From: Burkholderia cepacia ATCC 25416 | GTDB lineage: Bacteria; Pseudomonadota; Gammaproteobacteria; Burkholderiales; Burkholderiaceae | Direction of reading: 5' to 3' | NCBI RefSeq assembly: GCF_001411495.1 | Contig: NZ_CP012981.1 | Span: 186,001-250,000, forward strand | DNA length: 64,000 nucleotides | Part shown: positions 1-8,297 of the stretch, in pieces | Position numbering within the stretch: position 1 is the stretch's first letter | How the letters are laid out: each line of letters starts with the position of its first letter | The notes under the pieces: generated by a model | What the model saw: only the letters and a program-made list of their open reading frames with translations | Told to the model about the DNA's origin: nothing | Database searches by the model: none | Translations under genes and position numbers: made by a program

Positions 1-661
1 CGATGCTGTCGCTGCGCGTGACCGCGATCTGCGCGATCACCGCATCGCCGTCGTGGCCGCTGTTGCCGCTGACTTCACCGCCCGGCGTCGGCACCTCGGT
101 GCCGATCACGTAGACGGGCGCGATGCCGGTGCGCGCCGCCGCGTCTTCCGCCACGCGGCACAGTTCGGCCGCGCGCGCGGCGATCGTGCGATCGTCGAGC
201 CGCACCGGATCGTCCGCGCACGCCATGCTCGCATCGAGGTGGATCTTTTCGAAGCCGGCTTCCACATAAGCGGCGACCATCGCGCCCGCCTCGCGCATCG
301 CATCGGCCACGCGGCGGTGCCGCCACGGGTTCGGCCCAAGATGGTCGCCGCCGAGCACGAGCGCCGACGGCGCCAGCCCGCAACGCCGGGCGATCGCGTC
401 GACGTCGCGGCGGAAATCGGCGGGCGTCATGCCCGTATAGCCGCCGAGATGGTTCACCTGGTTGCAGGTCGCCTCGATCAGGAGCGGCGAGCCATCCGCG
501 CGCGCCGCTTCGCACGCGGCCTCCAGCACGAGCCGGTGCGCGCTGCAGATCGAATAGATGCCGCGCTGCGCGTCGGCGCGGTTCGCATCGAAGATCATCC
601 GCAGCACGGCGTCCGCATGGGCGGTGCGCGGGCGTTCGGCGAAGGTCGTCAGGCCGGACAT
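1..661 (-). CDS. gatZ: Tagatose-bisphosphate aldolase GatZ/KbaZ-type subunit (partial)
   Basis: Non-catalytic-type subunit of class II D-tagatose-1,6-bisphosphate aldolase, which in the family supports the catalytic GatY/KbaY subunit in splitting tagatose (or fructose) bisphosphate into triose phosphates. About 220 codons are visible; the C-terminal half lies beyond the left edge. The ATG at 661-659 opens MSGLTTFAERPR, followed by family blocks CSAHRLVLEAAC, NQVNHLGGYTGM and LGGDHLGPNPW. The start lies 13 bases inside the 3' end of the kinase gene, so the two are probably translationally coupled in one polyol/hexose catabolic operon. Which sugar bisphosphate is split in this organism is inferred from context only; the catalytic subunit is not in view. 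Confidence 0.85.
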   Translation of the reverse strand, partial: MSGLTTFAERPRTAHADAVLRMIFDANRADAQRGIYSICSAHRLVLEAACEAARADGSPLLIEATCNQVNHLGGYTGMTPADFRRDVDAIARRCGLAPSALVLGGDHLGPNPWRHRRVADAMREAGAMVAAYVEAGFEKIHLDASMACADDPVRLDDRTIAARAAELCRVAEDAAARTGIAPVYVIGTEVPTPGGEVSGNSGHDGDAVIAQIAVTRSDSI

Positions 662-1605
662 GCGATACCTCGTTCGGTCAGGAAGCGGTCGATCTCGGCC
701 GCGCTGCTGTTGCCTTCCATCGGGCCGCGCCGTGTGACCGCGATCGCACCGGCCGCGTTCGCGCGGCGCAATGCGGCATCGATCGGCACACCCGCGACGA
801 AGCTCGCCACGAGCGTGCCGCCGAAGCAGTCGCCGGCGCCGGTCGGGTCGATTTCGTCGACCTGAAAGGCCGGTGCTTCGACGCGGTCGGCGCGGTCAAA
901 TGCAACGCTGCCTTGCGCGCCGCGTTTCAGCACGACACGCTCGAGCAGCGGATGCGTCGCGAGCAGGCCCGCGATCGCACGCTCGGCCGGCTGCGGCCCG
1001 CAGAAGAACGGCAAATCGGCCTCGCTCGGCATGAACAGGTGGCACGCGGCGAGCATCGTCTCGAGCGCCGCGCGCATCGGGCGAAAGCTCAGCATCTCAG
1101 GCCGCACGTTCGGATCGAACGACACCTTCGCGCCGGCGCGCGCGGCCTCGATCACGCCGCGCTGCACAGCGGCGATCGCCGATTCGCTCGTCAGCGACGA
1201 GCCCATCACGTGGAAATAGCGGCAGCCGTCGAACATCGCGGTATCGACGTCGGACGCATCGACGCACGCGGCCGCACTGGTGGACAGACTGTAGACGAAG
1301 CTGCGCGAGCCGTCGTCGCGATACGCGACGAACGCGGTGCCGGTCGGACGCGCGACGCGGCGGATGCGCGCGACGTCGACACCATCGCGCTCGAGCCGCG
1401 CGACGATCGCATCGCCGAACGCGTCGCGGCCGACGCAGCCCGCATACGCGACGCGCGCGCCGAGCCGTGCGGCCTGGTCGGCGAAGATCGCCGGCGCGCC
1501 GCTCGGGAACGGCCCGGCGAACAGGCCCGGCGCGTCGAAACCCTGGCCGCGCTCGGCGGCGACGAATTCGGCCAGCAGTTCGCCGGCGACGACGATCTCG
1601 GCCAT
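649..1605 (-). CDS. PfkB-family sugar kinase
   Basis: Carbohydrate kinase of the ribokinase/PfkB family, 318 residues (usual length), cytoplasmic. The second PfkB signature is intact: DPTGAGDCFGG at residues 253-263, with the catalytic Asp259. The N-terminal region carries the substrate-side glycine block (PSGAPAIFADQAARLG, about 34-49) and FDPNVRPEML near 163-172. Lying between a sorbitol-type dehydrogenase and a tagatose-bisphosphate aldolase subunit, it probably phosphorylates the ketose (fructose or tagatose) or its 6-phosphate. It follows the dehydrogenase gene by 96 bases and overlaps gatZ by 13. The family is certain; the exact substrate is not visible in the sequence. Confidence 0.9.
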   Translation of the reverse strand: MAEIVVAGELLAEFVAAERGQGFDAPGLFAGPFPSGAPAIFADQAARLGARVAYAGCVGRDAFGDAIVARLERDGVDVARIRRVARPTGTAFVAYRDDGSRSFVYSLSTSAAACVDASDVDTAMFDGCRYFHVMGSSLTSESAIAAVQRGVIEAARAGAKVSFDPNVRPEMLSFRPMRAALETMLAACHLFMPSEADLPFFCGPQPAERAIAGLLATHPLLERVVLKRGAQGSVAFDRADRVEAPAFQVDEIDPTGAGDCFGGTLVASFVAGVPIDAALRRANAAGAIAVTRRGPMEGNSSAAEIDRFLTERGIACPA

Positions 1606-1701
1606 CAGGCGTGCCCTCCTCGTTCGACGGCGGCCGCGGTGAGCGGCGCGGCCGCCCCGTCGCAGGCAGGCCGGCAGGTGACGCGTGCGAGCGGCGTCAC
1701 G

Positions 1702-2478
1702 TCAGCTCATCCAGTTGCCGCCGTCGACGTTCAGCGTCTGGGCGGTGACGTAGTCGGCGTCGGACGACGCGAGGAACAGCGCGGCGCCCGTCAGGTCGCC
1801 CGGCACGCCCATGCGGCCGAGCGGCACGGCTTCGCCCACGAGCCGCTTCTTCTCGCCGAGCGGCCGGTTCTCGTAGCGCGCGAACAGCGCATCGACCTGC
1901 TCCCACATCGGCGTGTCGACGACGCCGGGCGCGATGCCGTTCACGTTGATCCGGTGCGGCGCGAGCGCGAGCGCGGCCGACTGCGTGTAGCTGATCACCG
2001 CGGCCTTGGTCGCGCAGTAGTGCGAAACGAGCGCCTCGCCGCGGCGCCCGGCCTGCGACGACATGTTGACGATCTTGCCGCCGCGCCCCTGCTCGACCAT
2101 CCGCTGCGCGACGGCCTGCATCAGGAAGAACAGCCCTTTCACGTTGACCGCGAACAGCCGGTCGAACACGTCCCACGATTCGTCGAGGATCGGGCGCATG
2201 TCGAACAGCGCCGCGTTGTTGAACAGGATGTCGACGCCGCCGAAGCGCTCGACCGCCGTGGCGACGATGCGCTCGATGTCGTCGCGGCGCGTGACGTCCG
2301 CGGTGATGGCCACCGCGCGGCCGGGGTTCGCTTCGATGAGCCGCGCGAGCGAGCCGCTGGCAGGCTTCAGGTCGACGAGTACGCAGCGCGCGCCCTCGTC
2401 CAGATAGCGTTGCGCGACCGCCTCGCCGATGCCGCTTGCGGCGCCCGTCAGGATCGCGACCTTGTCTTCCAGTCTCAC
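1702..2478 (-). CDS. smoS: Sorbitol (polyol) dehydrogenase, SDR family
   Basis: NAD-dependent short-chain dehydrogenase, 258 residues, resembling the sorbitol/galactitol dehydrogenase SmoS/PolS of alphaproteobacteria along its whole length, down to the C-terminal NVDGGNWMS. Seen: cofactor loop TGAASGIG (11-18), NNAA near 87-90, catalytic Ser around 140-141, and Tyr154/Lys158 in YCATK. It should oxidise D-sorbitol to fructose (or galactitol to tagatose), feeding the kinase and aldolase encoded downstream. It is the first gene of this minus-strand operon; the gap before it holds an inverted repeat at 2539-2563 that may be its operator. A polyol importer is not in view. The polyol role is well supported; the preferred substrate is inferred. 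Confidence 0.82.
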   Translation of the reverse strand: MRLEDKVAILTGAASGIGEAVAQRYLDEGARCVLVDLKPASGSLARLIEANPGRAVAITADVTRRDDIERIVATAVERFGGVDILFNNAALFDMRPILDESWDVFDRLFAVNVKGLFFLMQAVAQRMVEQGRGGKIVNMSSQAGRRGEALVSHYCATKAAVISYTQSAALALAPHRINVNGIAPGVVDTPMWEQVDALFARYENRPLGEKKRLVGEAVPLGRMGVPGDLTGAALFLASSDADYVTAQTLNVDGGNWMS

Positions 2479-2538
2479 TGGCTGTCTCCGGTTCGTTCTG
2501 CTTTACGACGGCCGCGAGATGAACTAACGCTCGCCGAC

Positions 2539-2563
2539 CGATCAATTGCTCTGTTGTTGATCG
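2539..2563. promoter_or_regulatory. Inverted repeat upstream of the polyol operon, possible operator
   Basis: CGATCAA (2539-2545) and TTGATCG (2557-2563) form a perfect 7-base inverted repeat with 11 bases between, about 60-85 bases upstream of the dehydrogenase start. The length and spacing fit the operator of a dimeric sugar regulator. No regulator gene is adjacent, so the assignment is inference. The rest of the 328-base gap 2479-2806 holds only the Zur-like box near its right end. Confidence 0.35.
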
Positions 2564-2758
2564 AATGATCGGATACGCGATTCGCGCTGTCAAGGCAACA
2601 TGACGGCTTTCTATGATGCGCTGCGGCACAACGGCGCACCGCGGCGGCCCGCCACGCGCGCCCGGCAAGGCGCGGCGCGCGCGGTGCGGCGCGGTCGGAT
2701 CGGCGATGAAGGGGACGGAGCGACGACGAAAAGGGGAATTCGCGCTGCACGGCGCGGC

Positions 2759-2781
2759 GATACGTTATATCATCGCCATAC
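2759..2781. promoter_or_regulatory. Zur-box-like site upstream of zur
   Basis: The 23 bases from 2759 include GATACGTTATATCATCGC and agree at roughly two thirds of positions with the enterobacterial Zur operator as I remember it (GTTATA core, then ATC-C). An outer GCGAT...ATCGC inverted repeat spans 2757-2776. It sits 26 bases before the zur start codon, where it could autoregulate the zur-znuACB transcript. It was recognised by eye and not scored against a matrix. Confidence 0.5.
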
Positions 2782-2806
2782 TTTGTTTCACGCCCAGCTT
2801 CACGCC

Positions 2807-3268
2807 ATGGCTACCTCATCGTCCATTGACGCCCGGCTGTCCCGGGCCGACGCATTCGCCGCCGAGCACGGGCTCGCGTGGACGCCGCTGCGCCGCCAGG
2901 TCTACGAACGCGTGCTGGCCGCGCAGCGCCCGATCGGCGCGTACGACCTGCTCGCCGAGCTCGAGCCGCAGCGCGGCCGCGTGCCGCCCACGACCGTCTA
3001 CCGCGCGCTGGATTTCCTCGTCGAGCACGGCTTCATCCACCGGATCGAATCGAAGAACGCGTTCTTCGCGTGCTGCGAGATCGGCGTCCCGCACGAAGGC
3101 CAGTTCCTGATCTGCGATTCGTGCGGCGACACCGTCGAGATTCCCGGCGGCGACCTCGCGAAGCAGTTGTCCGCGAGCGAGCCCGCGCACGGTTTCGAAG
3201 TCCACCATCAGGTCGTCGAGCTGAGCGGCCTGTGCGGACACTGCAAGCGCAAGCCCGCGCAACGCTGA
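2807..3268 (+). CDS. zur: Zinc uptake regulator Zur (Fur family)
   Basis: Zinc-sensing Fur-family repressor, 153 residues. The winged helix lies around residues 45-80 (AYDLLAEL...TTVYRALDFLVEHGFI). The metal-binding dimerisation half has two CxxC pairs, C103/C106 and C143/C146, plus His133/His134. When loaded with Zn2+ such proteins repress uptake genes. The reading frame is open further upstream, but the ATG at 2807 gives the normal family length and follows a Zur-like box, so it is chosen. znuA starts 47 bases downstream and znuC and znuB follow, so the regulator heads its own target operon. Its identity as Zur rather than Fur or PerR rests mainly on this context. Confidence 0.93.
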   Translation: MATSSSIDARLSRADAFAAEHGLAWTPLRRQVYERVLAAQRPIGAYDLLAELEPQRGRVPPTTVYRALDFLVEHGFIHRIESKNAFFACCEIGVPHEGQFLICDSCGDTVEIPGGDLAKQLSASEPAHGFEVHHQVVELSGLCGHCKRKPAQR

Positions 3269-3315
3269 CGCGTATCGGGCGGCACACGCGCCGCCCCCTT
3301 CCAACGAGGAGTTCC

Positions 3316-4239
3316 ATGCCCATTGCCCTGAAGCGCGCGCCGCGGCGCGCCCTGACGCCTGTCCGCTGGCTCGCCGCTGCCGTCTCCGCGGCCGCCGCGC
3401 TGTCGCTCGCGGCGCCCGCGTTCGCGCAGGCCGCGACCGTCAACGTCGTCGCCGCCGAGAATTTCTACGGCGACGTCGCGTCGCAGATCGGCGGCAGCCA
3501 TGTCGCGGTGACGAGCATCCTCAGCAATCCCGACCAGGATCCCCACCTGTTCGAAGCGAGCCCGAAGACGGCCCGCGCGCTCCAGCACGCGCAGGTCGTG
3601 ATCTACAACGGCGCCAACTACGATCCGTGGATGAGCAAGCTGCTCGGCGCGTCGAAGCAGGCGAAGCGCGCGACGATCGTCGTCGCCGACCTGGTCGGCA
3701 AGAAGGCCGGCGACAACCCGCACCTGTGGTACGCCCCGGCGACGATGCCGGCCGCCGCACGCGCGATCGCGGCCGAACTCGGCCGCGCCGATCCGGCGAA
3801 CAAGGCCGAATACGATGCGAACCTGCAGAAGTTCGTCGCGTCGCTGAAGCCCGTCGACGACAAGGTCGCCGCGCTGCGCGCTCAGTACAAGGGCGTGCCG
3901 GTGACGGCCACCGAGCCGGTGTTCGGCTACCTGTCCGACGCGATCGGCCTCGACATGCGCAACCAGCGCTTCCAGCTCGCGACGATGAACGACACCGAAG
4001 CCAGCGCGCAGGACGTCGCCGCGTTCGAGAACGACCTGCGCAAGAAGCAGGTACGCGCGCTGATCTACAACAGCCAGGCCGAAGAACCGATGACCAAGCG
4101 CATGCTGAAGATCGCACGCGACGGCGGCGTGCCGACCGTCAGCGTCACCGAGACGCAGCCGGCCGGCAAGACTTTCCAGCAATGGATGGCCGGCCAGCTC
4201 GACGCGCTCTCGGCCGCGCTCGCCGCCGGCAAGAAATAA
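3316..4239 (+). CDS. znuA: Zinc ABC transporter, substrate-binding protein ZnuA
   Basis: Periplasmic metal-binding protein of the cluster A-I ABC family, 307 residues, with a signal peptide (basic start, hydrophobic 17-33, probable cleavage after AFA near 37). Candidate metal ligands are His77 (QDPHLF), His136 (NPHLWY), Glu200 (TEPVFGY) and Glu279. Characterised Zn-type members such as ZnuA and TroA use His at the third position, and Mn-type members use Glu. The protein also lacks the His-rich loop of E. coli ZnuA; that role may have moved to the tail of ZnuC here. A good ribosome site (ACGAGGAG) precedes the ATG at 3316. Zinc is favoured because of zur; manganese remains possible. Confidence 0.88.
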   Translation: MPIALKRAPRRALTPVRWLAAAVSAAAALSLAAPAFAQAATVNVVAAENFYGDVASQIGGSHVAVTSILSNPDQDPHLFEASPKTARALQHAQVVIYNGANYDPWMSKLLGASKQAKRATIVVADLVGKKAGDNPHLWYAPATMPAAARAIAAELGRADPANKAEYDANLQKFVASLKPVDDKVAALRAQYKGVPVTATEPVFGYLSDAIGLDMRNQRFQLATMNDTEASAQDVAAFENDLRKKQVRALIYNSQAEEPMTKRMLKIARDGGVPTVSVTETQPAGKTFQQWMAGQLDALSAALAAGKK

Positions 4240-4253
4240 ACAACCGTAACGCC

Positions 4254-5144
4254 ATGACCGCCACTCCCCACGCACTCGCCGTCGATCGCGTCACGCTCGA
4301 ACTGGGCGGACGCACGATCCTGCGCGACGTCAGCTTCGCGATCGAACCCGGCGAATTCGTCGGCGTGCTCGGGCCGAACGGCGCGGGCAAGACGACGCTG
4401 ATGCGCGCGGTGCTCGGCCTCGTGCCCGTGTCGGCCGGCACGCTGTCCGTCGGCGGCGTGCCGGTCGTACGCGGCAACGCGTCGATCGGCTACATGCCGC
4501 AGATTCGCAGCGGCCTCGCGAACCGCCGGATGCGCGGCTACGACTTCGTCGCGATGGCCGCCGACGGCCACCGCTGGGGGCTGCCGCACACGAACGCGGC
4601 GACGCGCCGCGACGTTGACCGCGTGCTCGATCTCGTCGGCGGCCCGACGCTTGCCCGCCGGCCGCTGTCGGAACTGTCCGGCGGCGAGCGGCAGCGCCTG
4701 CTGCTCGCGCAATGCCTGCTCGGCAGCCCGAAGCTGCTGCTGCTCGACGAGCCGCTGATCAGCCTCGACCCGAACCACCAGCGCGGCGTCGTCGAGCTCG
4801 TGCGCAACGTGCAGCGCGAGCTCGGCATCACCGTGCTGTTCTCCGCGCACGAACTGAATCCGTTGCTGAACGCGCTCGACCGTGTGCTGTATCTCGGCAA
4901 CGGCGTCGCGGCGCTCGGCACCGTCGACGAGGTGATCACGAAACCCGTGCTGTCGCGGCTCTACGGATCGCCGATCGACGTGATGCGCGTGAACGGCAAG
5001 ATCTTCGTGATGTCGGGCGACGTCGAGATCGAGAAGCACGACCACGAACACGAGGACGACGACGGCCACGCGCACGGCGGTGGCGGCGGCCACGGCCATC
5101 ACCACCACGGACACGCTCATCCCGGGCACTCGCACGATGTTTGA
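4254..5144 (+). CDS. znuC: Zinc ABC transporter ATPase ZnuC with His-rich tail
   Basis: ATP-binding subunit of the zinc importer, 296 residues, acting on the cytoplasmic face of ZnuB. Walker A GPNGAGKTT is at 40-48, the signature LSGGERQ at 141-147, Walker B LLLLDEP at about 161-167, and the switch His in SAHE near 199. Beyond the usual end of the domain (about residue 255) is a charged, glycine- and histidine-rich tail holding 14 His in the last 36 residues, probably a zinc-holding or sensing element. It starts 14 bases after znuA ends. Its last 8 bases overlap the start of znuB, indicating coupled translation. Confidence 0.93.
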   Translation: MTATPHALAVDRVTLELGGRTILRDVSFAIEPGEFVGVLGPNGAGKTTLMRAVLGLVPVSAGTLSVGGVPVVRGNASIGYMPQIRSGLANRRMRGYDFVAMAADGHRWGLPHTNAATRRDVDRVLDLVGGPTLARRPLSELSGGERQRLLLAQCLLGSPKLLLLDEPLISLDPNHQRGVVELVRNVQRELGITVLFSAHELNPLLNALDRVLYLGNGVAALGTVDEVITKPVLSRLYGSPIDVMRVNGKIFVMSGDVEIEKHDHEHEDDDGHAHGGGGGHGHHHHGHAHPGHSHDV

Positions 5145-5919
5145 ATACGACTTCATGATCAACGCCTTCGCGGCGTCGGGGATCGTCGCGGTGCTCGCGG
5201 GCATCGTCGGCTACTTCCTGGTGCTGCGCGGGCAGACCTTCGCCGGCCATGCGCTGTCGCACGTCGGCTTCACCGGCGCGACAGGCGCGGTGCTGCTCGG
5301 CATCTCGCCGATCTGGGGGATGGTCGGTTTCACGCTCGCGGCCGGGATCGGGATGGGCGCGCTCGGCGAAAAGCTCGCGGGCCGCGACGTCGCGATCGGC
5401 GTGATCCTGTCGGGTGCGCTGGGTTTCGGCCTGCTGTTCCTGCATTTCTACACGTCGTTCGCGACGCAGGTCACCGCGCTGCTGTTCGGCAACGTGCTCG
5501 CGGTGAGCCACGACACGCTCGCGGTGCTCGCCGGCATCGGCGCCGTGAGCCTGCTCGCGCTCGCGCTGATCGCGCGGCCGCTGCTGTTCGCGTCGCTGCA
5601 GCCCGAACTGGCCGAAGCCAAGGGCGTGTCGCTGCGCACGGTGTCGATGCTGTTCCTCGCGGTGTGCGCGCTCGCCGTGGCGGCGGCCACGCAGATCGTC
5701 GGCGTGCTGCTGGTGTTCACGCTGCTGGTCGGGCCGGCTGCCGCCGCGCAGAACGTGACGACGCGGCTGTCGACCGGCGTGCTGCTCGCCGCGCTGTTTG
5801 CGTTGTTCGAGGCATGGCTCGGCATCGTGCTCGCGTATCACACCGACTGGCCGACGAGTTTCTGGATCACCGCGCTGTCGGCGCTCGTGTACGGCGCAAG
5901 CCTGTTGCGGCGCCACTGA
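5137..5919 (+). CDS. znuB: Zinc ABC transporter permease ZnuB
   Basis: Integral membrane subunit of the zinc importer, 260 residues, with about eight hydrophobic segments and the family core GLLFLHFYTSF...LLFGNVLAVS and LVFTLLVGPAAAA. The chosen start is the ATG at 5137 (MFEYDFMINAF), which overlaps the znuC stop by 8 bases. An in-frame ATG at 5080 would add 19 residues encoded by the His-rich tail region of znuC and does not resemble the family. It completes the zur-znuA-znuC-znuB operon and is followed directly by a rho-independent terminator. Confidence 0.93.
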   Translation: MFEYDFMINAFAASGIVAVLAGIVGYFLVLRGQTFAGHALSHVGFTGATGAVLLGISPIWGMVGFTLAAGIGMGALGEKLAGRDVAIGVILSGALGFGLLFLHFYTSFATQVTALLFGNVLAVSHDTLAVLAGIGAVSLLALALIARPLLFASLQPELAEAKGVSLRTVSMLFLAVCALAVAAATQIVGVLLVFTLLVGPAAAAQNVTTRLSTGVLLAALFALFEAWLGIVLAYHTDWPTSFWITALSALVYGASLLRRH

Positions 5920-5938
5920 TCGACGCCCGACGACCATG

Positions 5939-5978
5939 AAAAACGCCGGCGTGCCCGAGGGCAGCGCCGGCGTTTTTT
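5939..5978. terminator. Rho-independent terminator after znuB
   Basis: A GC-rich stem (CGCCGGCG at 5944-5951 with its partner at 5965-5972, extended by AA/TT pairs) ends in a T run on the plus strand and is preceded by an A run. It can end the zinc operon and possibly also the convergent fghA transcript. Confidence 0.85.
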
Positions 5979-6050
5979 CATGCACCCGCTCGTGCGGCGC
6001 GCCGTGTGTCGCCGCGTGCCGCCGTGTGCGTTATGTGCTCCCCTTCCCGC

Positions 6051-6899
6051 TCATCGCGCGAGCACGCGCGCGTGATGCGCGATGTGATCGGCGATGAACG
6101 TCGAGATGAAGTAGTACCCGTGGTCGTAGCCCGGATGGCGGCGCAGCGTCAGCGGCTGGCCTGCCTTCGCGCACGCGGCTTCGAACACGTCGGGGTTGAG
6201 CTGGTTCGCGAGGAACTGATCCGCGAGGCCCTGATCGACGAGGATGCCGTCCGCGAACTTCGGCGCATCGGCGCGCGCGACGAGTTCGCTCGCGTCGTGT
6301 GCCTTCCAGGCATCGCGATCGGCGCCGAGGTAGCCCGAGAAGGCCTTCTCGCCCCACGGGCAGCGTGTCGGCGCGGCGATCGGCGCGAACGCCGACACCG
6401 ACCGGTACAGCCCGGGATGACGCAGCGCAAGCGTCAGCGCGCCGTGCCCGCCCATCGAGTGACCGAAGATCCCGAGCCGCGCGCCGTCGATCGGCAGTTC
6501 GGCCGTGACGAGTTCGCGCAGCTCGCGCGTCACGTACGACTCCATCCGGTAATGCGCGGACCACGGCGCTTCGGTCGCGTCGACATAGAAGCCCGCGCCG
6601 ACGCCGAAGTCCCACGCGTCGGTCTCGCCCGGCACGCCCGCGCCGCGCGGGCTCGTGTCCGGCATCACGAGCGCGATGCCGTGCTGCGCCGCGTATTGCT
6701 GCGCGCCGGCCTTGATCGCGAACGTCTCGTCGGTGCACGTGAGCCCCGCGAGATAGAACAGTGCCGGCACGCGGCCGTGCGCGGCCTGCGGCGGCAGGTA
6801 TACCGAGAACTTCATCGGCAGGCCGATGGCCGCCGAATCGTGACGGTAGAAACGCTGCTCGCCGCCGTGGCACGCATGCGAGGAAACGAGTTCGAGCAT
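6051..6899 (-). CDS. fghA: S-formylglutathione hydrolase
   Basis: Cytoplasmic serine hydrolase, 282 residues, which cleaves S-formylglutathione to formate and glutathione in the second step of formaldehyde detoxification. The alpha/beta hydrolase elbow GHSMGG is at 146-151 (nucleophile Ser148). A probable catalytic Asp is near 222 and His260 lies in PGYDHGYYF. The N-terminal HDSAAIGLPMKFSVYLPP and DETFAIKAGAQ are typical of the esterase D/FghA family. It starts 16 bases after the end of frmA, so the two enzymes are one operon. Confidence 0.96.
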   Translation of the reverse strand: MLELVSSHACHGGEQRFYRHDSAAIGLPMKFSVYLPPQAAHGRVPALFYLAGLTCTDETFAIKAGAQQYAAQHGIALVMPDTSPRGAGVPGETDAWDFGVGAGFYVDATEAPWSAHYRMESYVTRELRELVTAELPIDGARLGIFGHSMGGHGALTLALRHPGLYRSVSAFAPIAAPTRCPWGEKAFSGYLGADRDAWKAHDASELVARADAPKFADGILVDQGLADQFLANQLNPDVFEAACAKAGQPLTLRRHPGYDHGYYFISTFIADHIAHHARVLAR

Positions 6900-6915
6900 C
6901 GCGGTACGCTCCCGG

Positions 6916-8022
6916 TCAGTACAGCACGACCGAACGGATCGACTCGCCGGCCTTCATCAGGTCGAAGCCTTCGTTGATCCGCTCGAGCGGCAGCGTATGC
7001 GTGATCAGGTCGTCGATGTTGATCTTGCCTTCCATGTACCAGTCGACGATCTTCGGCACGTCGGTGCGGCCGCGCGCGCCGCCGAACGCCGAGCCCTTCC
7101 ACTCGCGGCCCGTCACCAGCTGGAACGGACGCGTGCTGATTTCCTCGCCCGCTGCCGCCACGCCGATGATGAACGACTGGCCCCAGCCCTTGTGCGTGCA
7201 CTCGAGCGCCTGGCGCATCAGCTTCACGTTGCCCACGCATTCGAACGAGTAATCCGCGCCGCCGTCGGTCAGCTGCACGATGTGGTCGACCACGTTCTCG
7301 ACTTCGTTCGGGTTGATGAAGTGCGTCATCCCGAACTTCTTCGCGAGCTCGACGCGCTTCGGGTTGATGTCGACGCCGATGATCTTGTCCGCGCCGACCA
7401 TCTTCGCGCCCTGGATCACGTTCAGGCCGATCCCGCCGAGGCCGAACACGACGACGTTCGCCCCCGCCTCGACCTTCGCCGAGTACACGACCGCGCCGAC
7501 GCCCGTCGTCACGCCGCAGCCGATGTAGCAGATCTTGTCGAACGGCGCGTCCTCGCGCACCTTCGCGACCGCGATCTCCGGCACGACGATGTAGTTCGAG
7601 AACGTCGACGTCCCCATGTAGTGGAACAGCGGCTTGCCGTCGAGCGAGAAGCGCGACGTCGCGTCGGGCATCAGGCCCTTGCCCTGCGTCGCGCGGATCT
7701 TCTGGCACAGGTTGGTCTTGCGCGACAGGCAGAACTTGCACTCGCGGCATTCGGGCGTGTAGAGCGGAATCACGTGGTCGCCCTTCCTCACGGTGCCGAC
7801 GCCGGGGCCGACGTCGACCACGACGCCCGCGCCTTCATGGCCGAGGATCGCCGGGAAGATCCCTTCCGGATCGGCGCCCGACAGCGTGTAGTAGTCGGTG
7901 TGGCAGATGCCCGTCGCCTTCACCTCGATCAGCACTTCGCCTGCGCGCGGCCCTTCGAGATCGACTTCCTCGATCGTCAGCGGTGCGCCCGCCTTCCATG
8001 CAATCGCGGCTTTCGTCTTCAT
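6916..8022 (-). CDS. frmA: S-(hydroxymethyl)glutathione dehydrogenase (class III ADH)
   Basis: Zinc-containing, NAD-dependent glutathione-dependent formaldehyde dehydrogenase, 368 residues (typical). It oxidises S-hydroxymethylglutathione to S-formylglutathione. Catalytic zinc ligands Cys40 and His62 (GHEGAG) and the YIGCGVTTG cysteine are visible. The structural zinc lobe has Cys92, 95, 98 and 106. The nucleotide fold shows [11 protein letters not shown] and GVDINP. It leads a two-gene operon with fghA. The 275 bases upstream carry an inverted repeat at 8261-8278, but no FrmR-type regulator gene is present. Confidence 0.96.
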   Translation of the reverse strand: MKTKAAIAWKAGAPLTIEEVDLEGPRAGEVLIEVKATGICHTDYYTLSGADPEGIFPAILGHEGAGVVVDVGPGVGTVRKGDHVIPLYTPECRECKFCLSRKTNLCQKIRATQGKGLMPDATSRFSLDGKPLFHYMGTSTFSNYIVVPEIAVAKVREDAPFDKICYIGCGVTTGVGAVVYSAKVEAGANVVVFGLGGIGLNVIQGAKMVGADKIIGVDINPKRVELAKKFGMTHFINPNEVENVVDHIVQLTDGGADYSFECVGNVKLMRQALECTHKGWGQSFIIGVAAAGEEISTRPFQLVTGREWKGSAFGGARGRTDVPKIVDWYMEGKINIDDLITHTLPLERINEGFDLMKAGESIRSVVLY

Positions 8023-8260
8023 CGTGTGACTCCTGTCTGTGTGTGAGGTCGGCCCGGGTTCGCGCGTCGGCGCTCATGTCGACCGGCCTGGGTGCGCCAG
8101 CACCGACGCCGGCCCAATGCTTCGCACCGGGTTCCATGCAAAGCGGTCGAAACCGTGCCGCGCGGCGTCGCGCACGGCACGGCGAAAGAATCTCGTGCTC
8201 GCCATGATGGCCGGTTCCGCCGCGCATCGCGTGCGGGAAACGGCCGCCGGCTTGCCACGA

Positions 8261-8278
8261 TGCGTCATCGCTGACGCA
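8261..8278. other. Inverted repeat between xylB and frmA
   Basis: TGCGTCA-TCGC-TGACGCA, a perfect 7-base inverted repeat, lies 20 bases beyond the xylB stop and about 240 bases upstream of frmA. It has no T run on the minus strand, so it is either a weak terminator for xylB or an operator for frmA. The sequence does not decide between these. Confidence 0.3.
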
Positions 8279-8297
8279 AAAGAACAAGTGCCCGATT

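Noticed and set aside
913..2568. A 551-codon frame opposite the kinase and dehydrogenase genes
   Set aside because: Arg/Ala/His-rich shadow of two well-supported genes on the minus strand, with no family resemblance.
5080..5136. Earlier ATG for znuB
   Set aside because: The extra 19 residues come from another frame of the His-rich znuC tail and are not membrane-like; the ATG at 5137 overlaps the znuC stop as expected for coupling.
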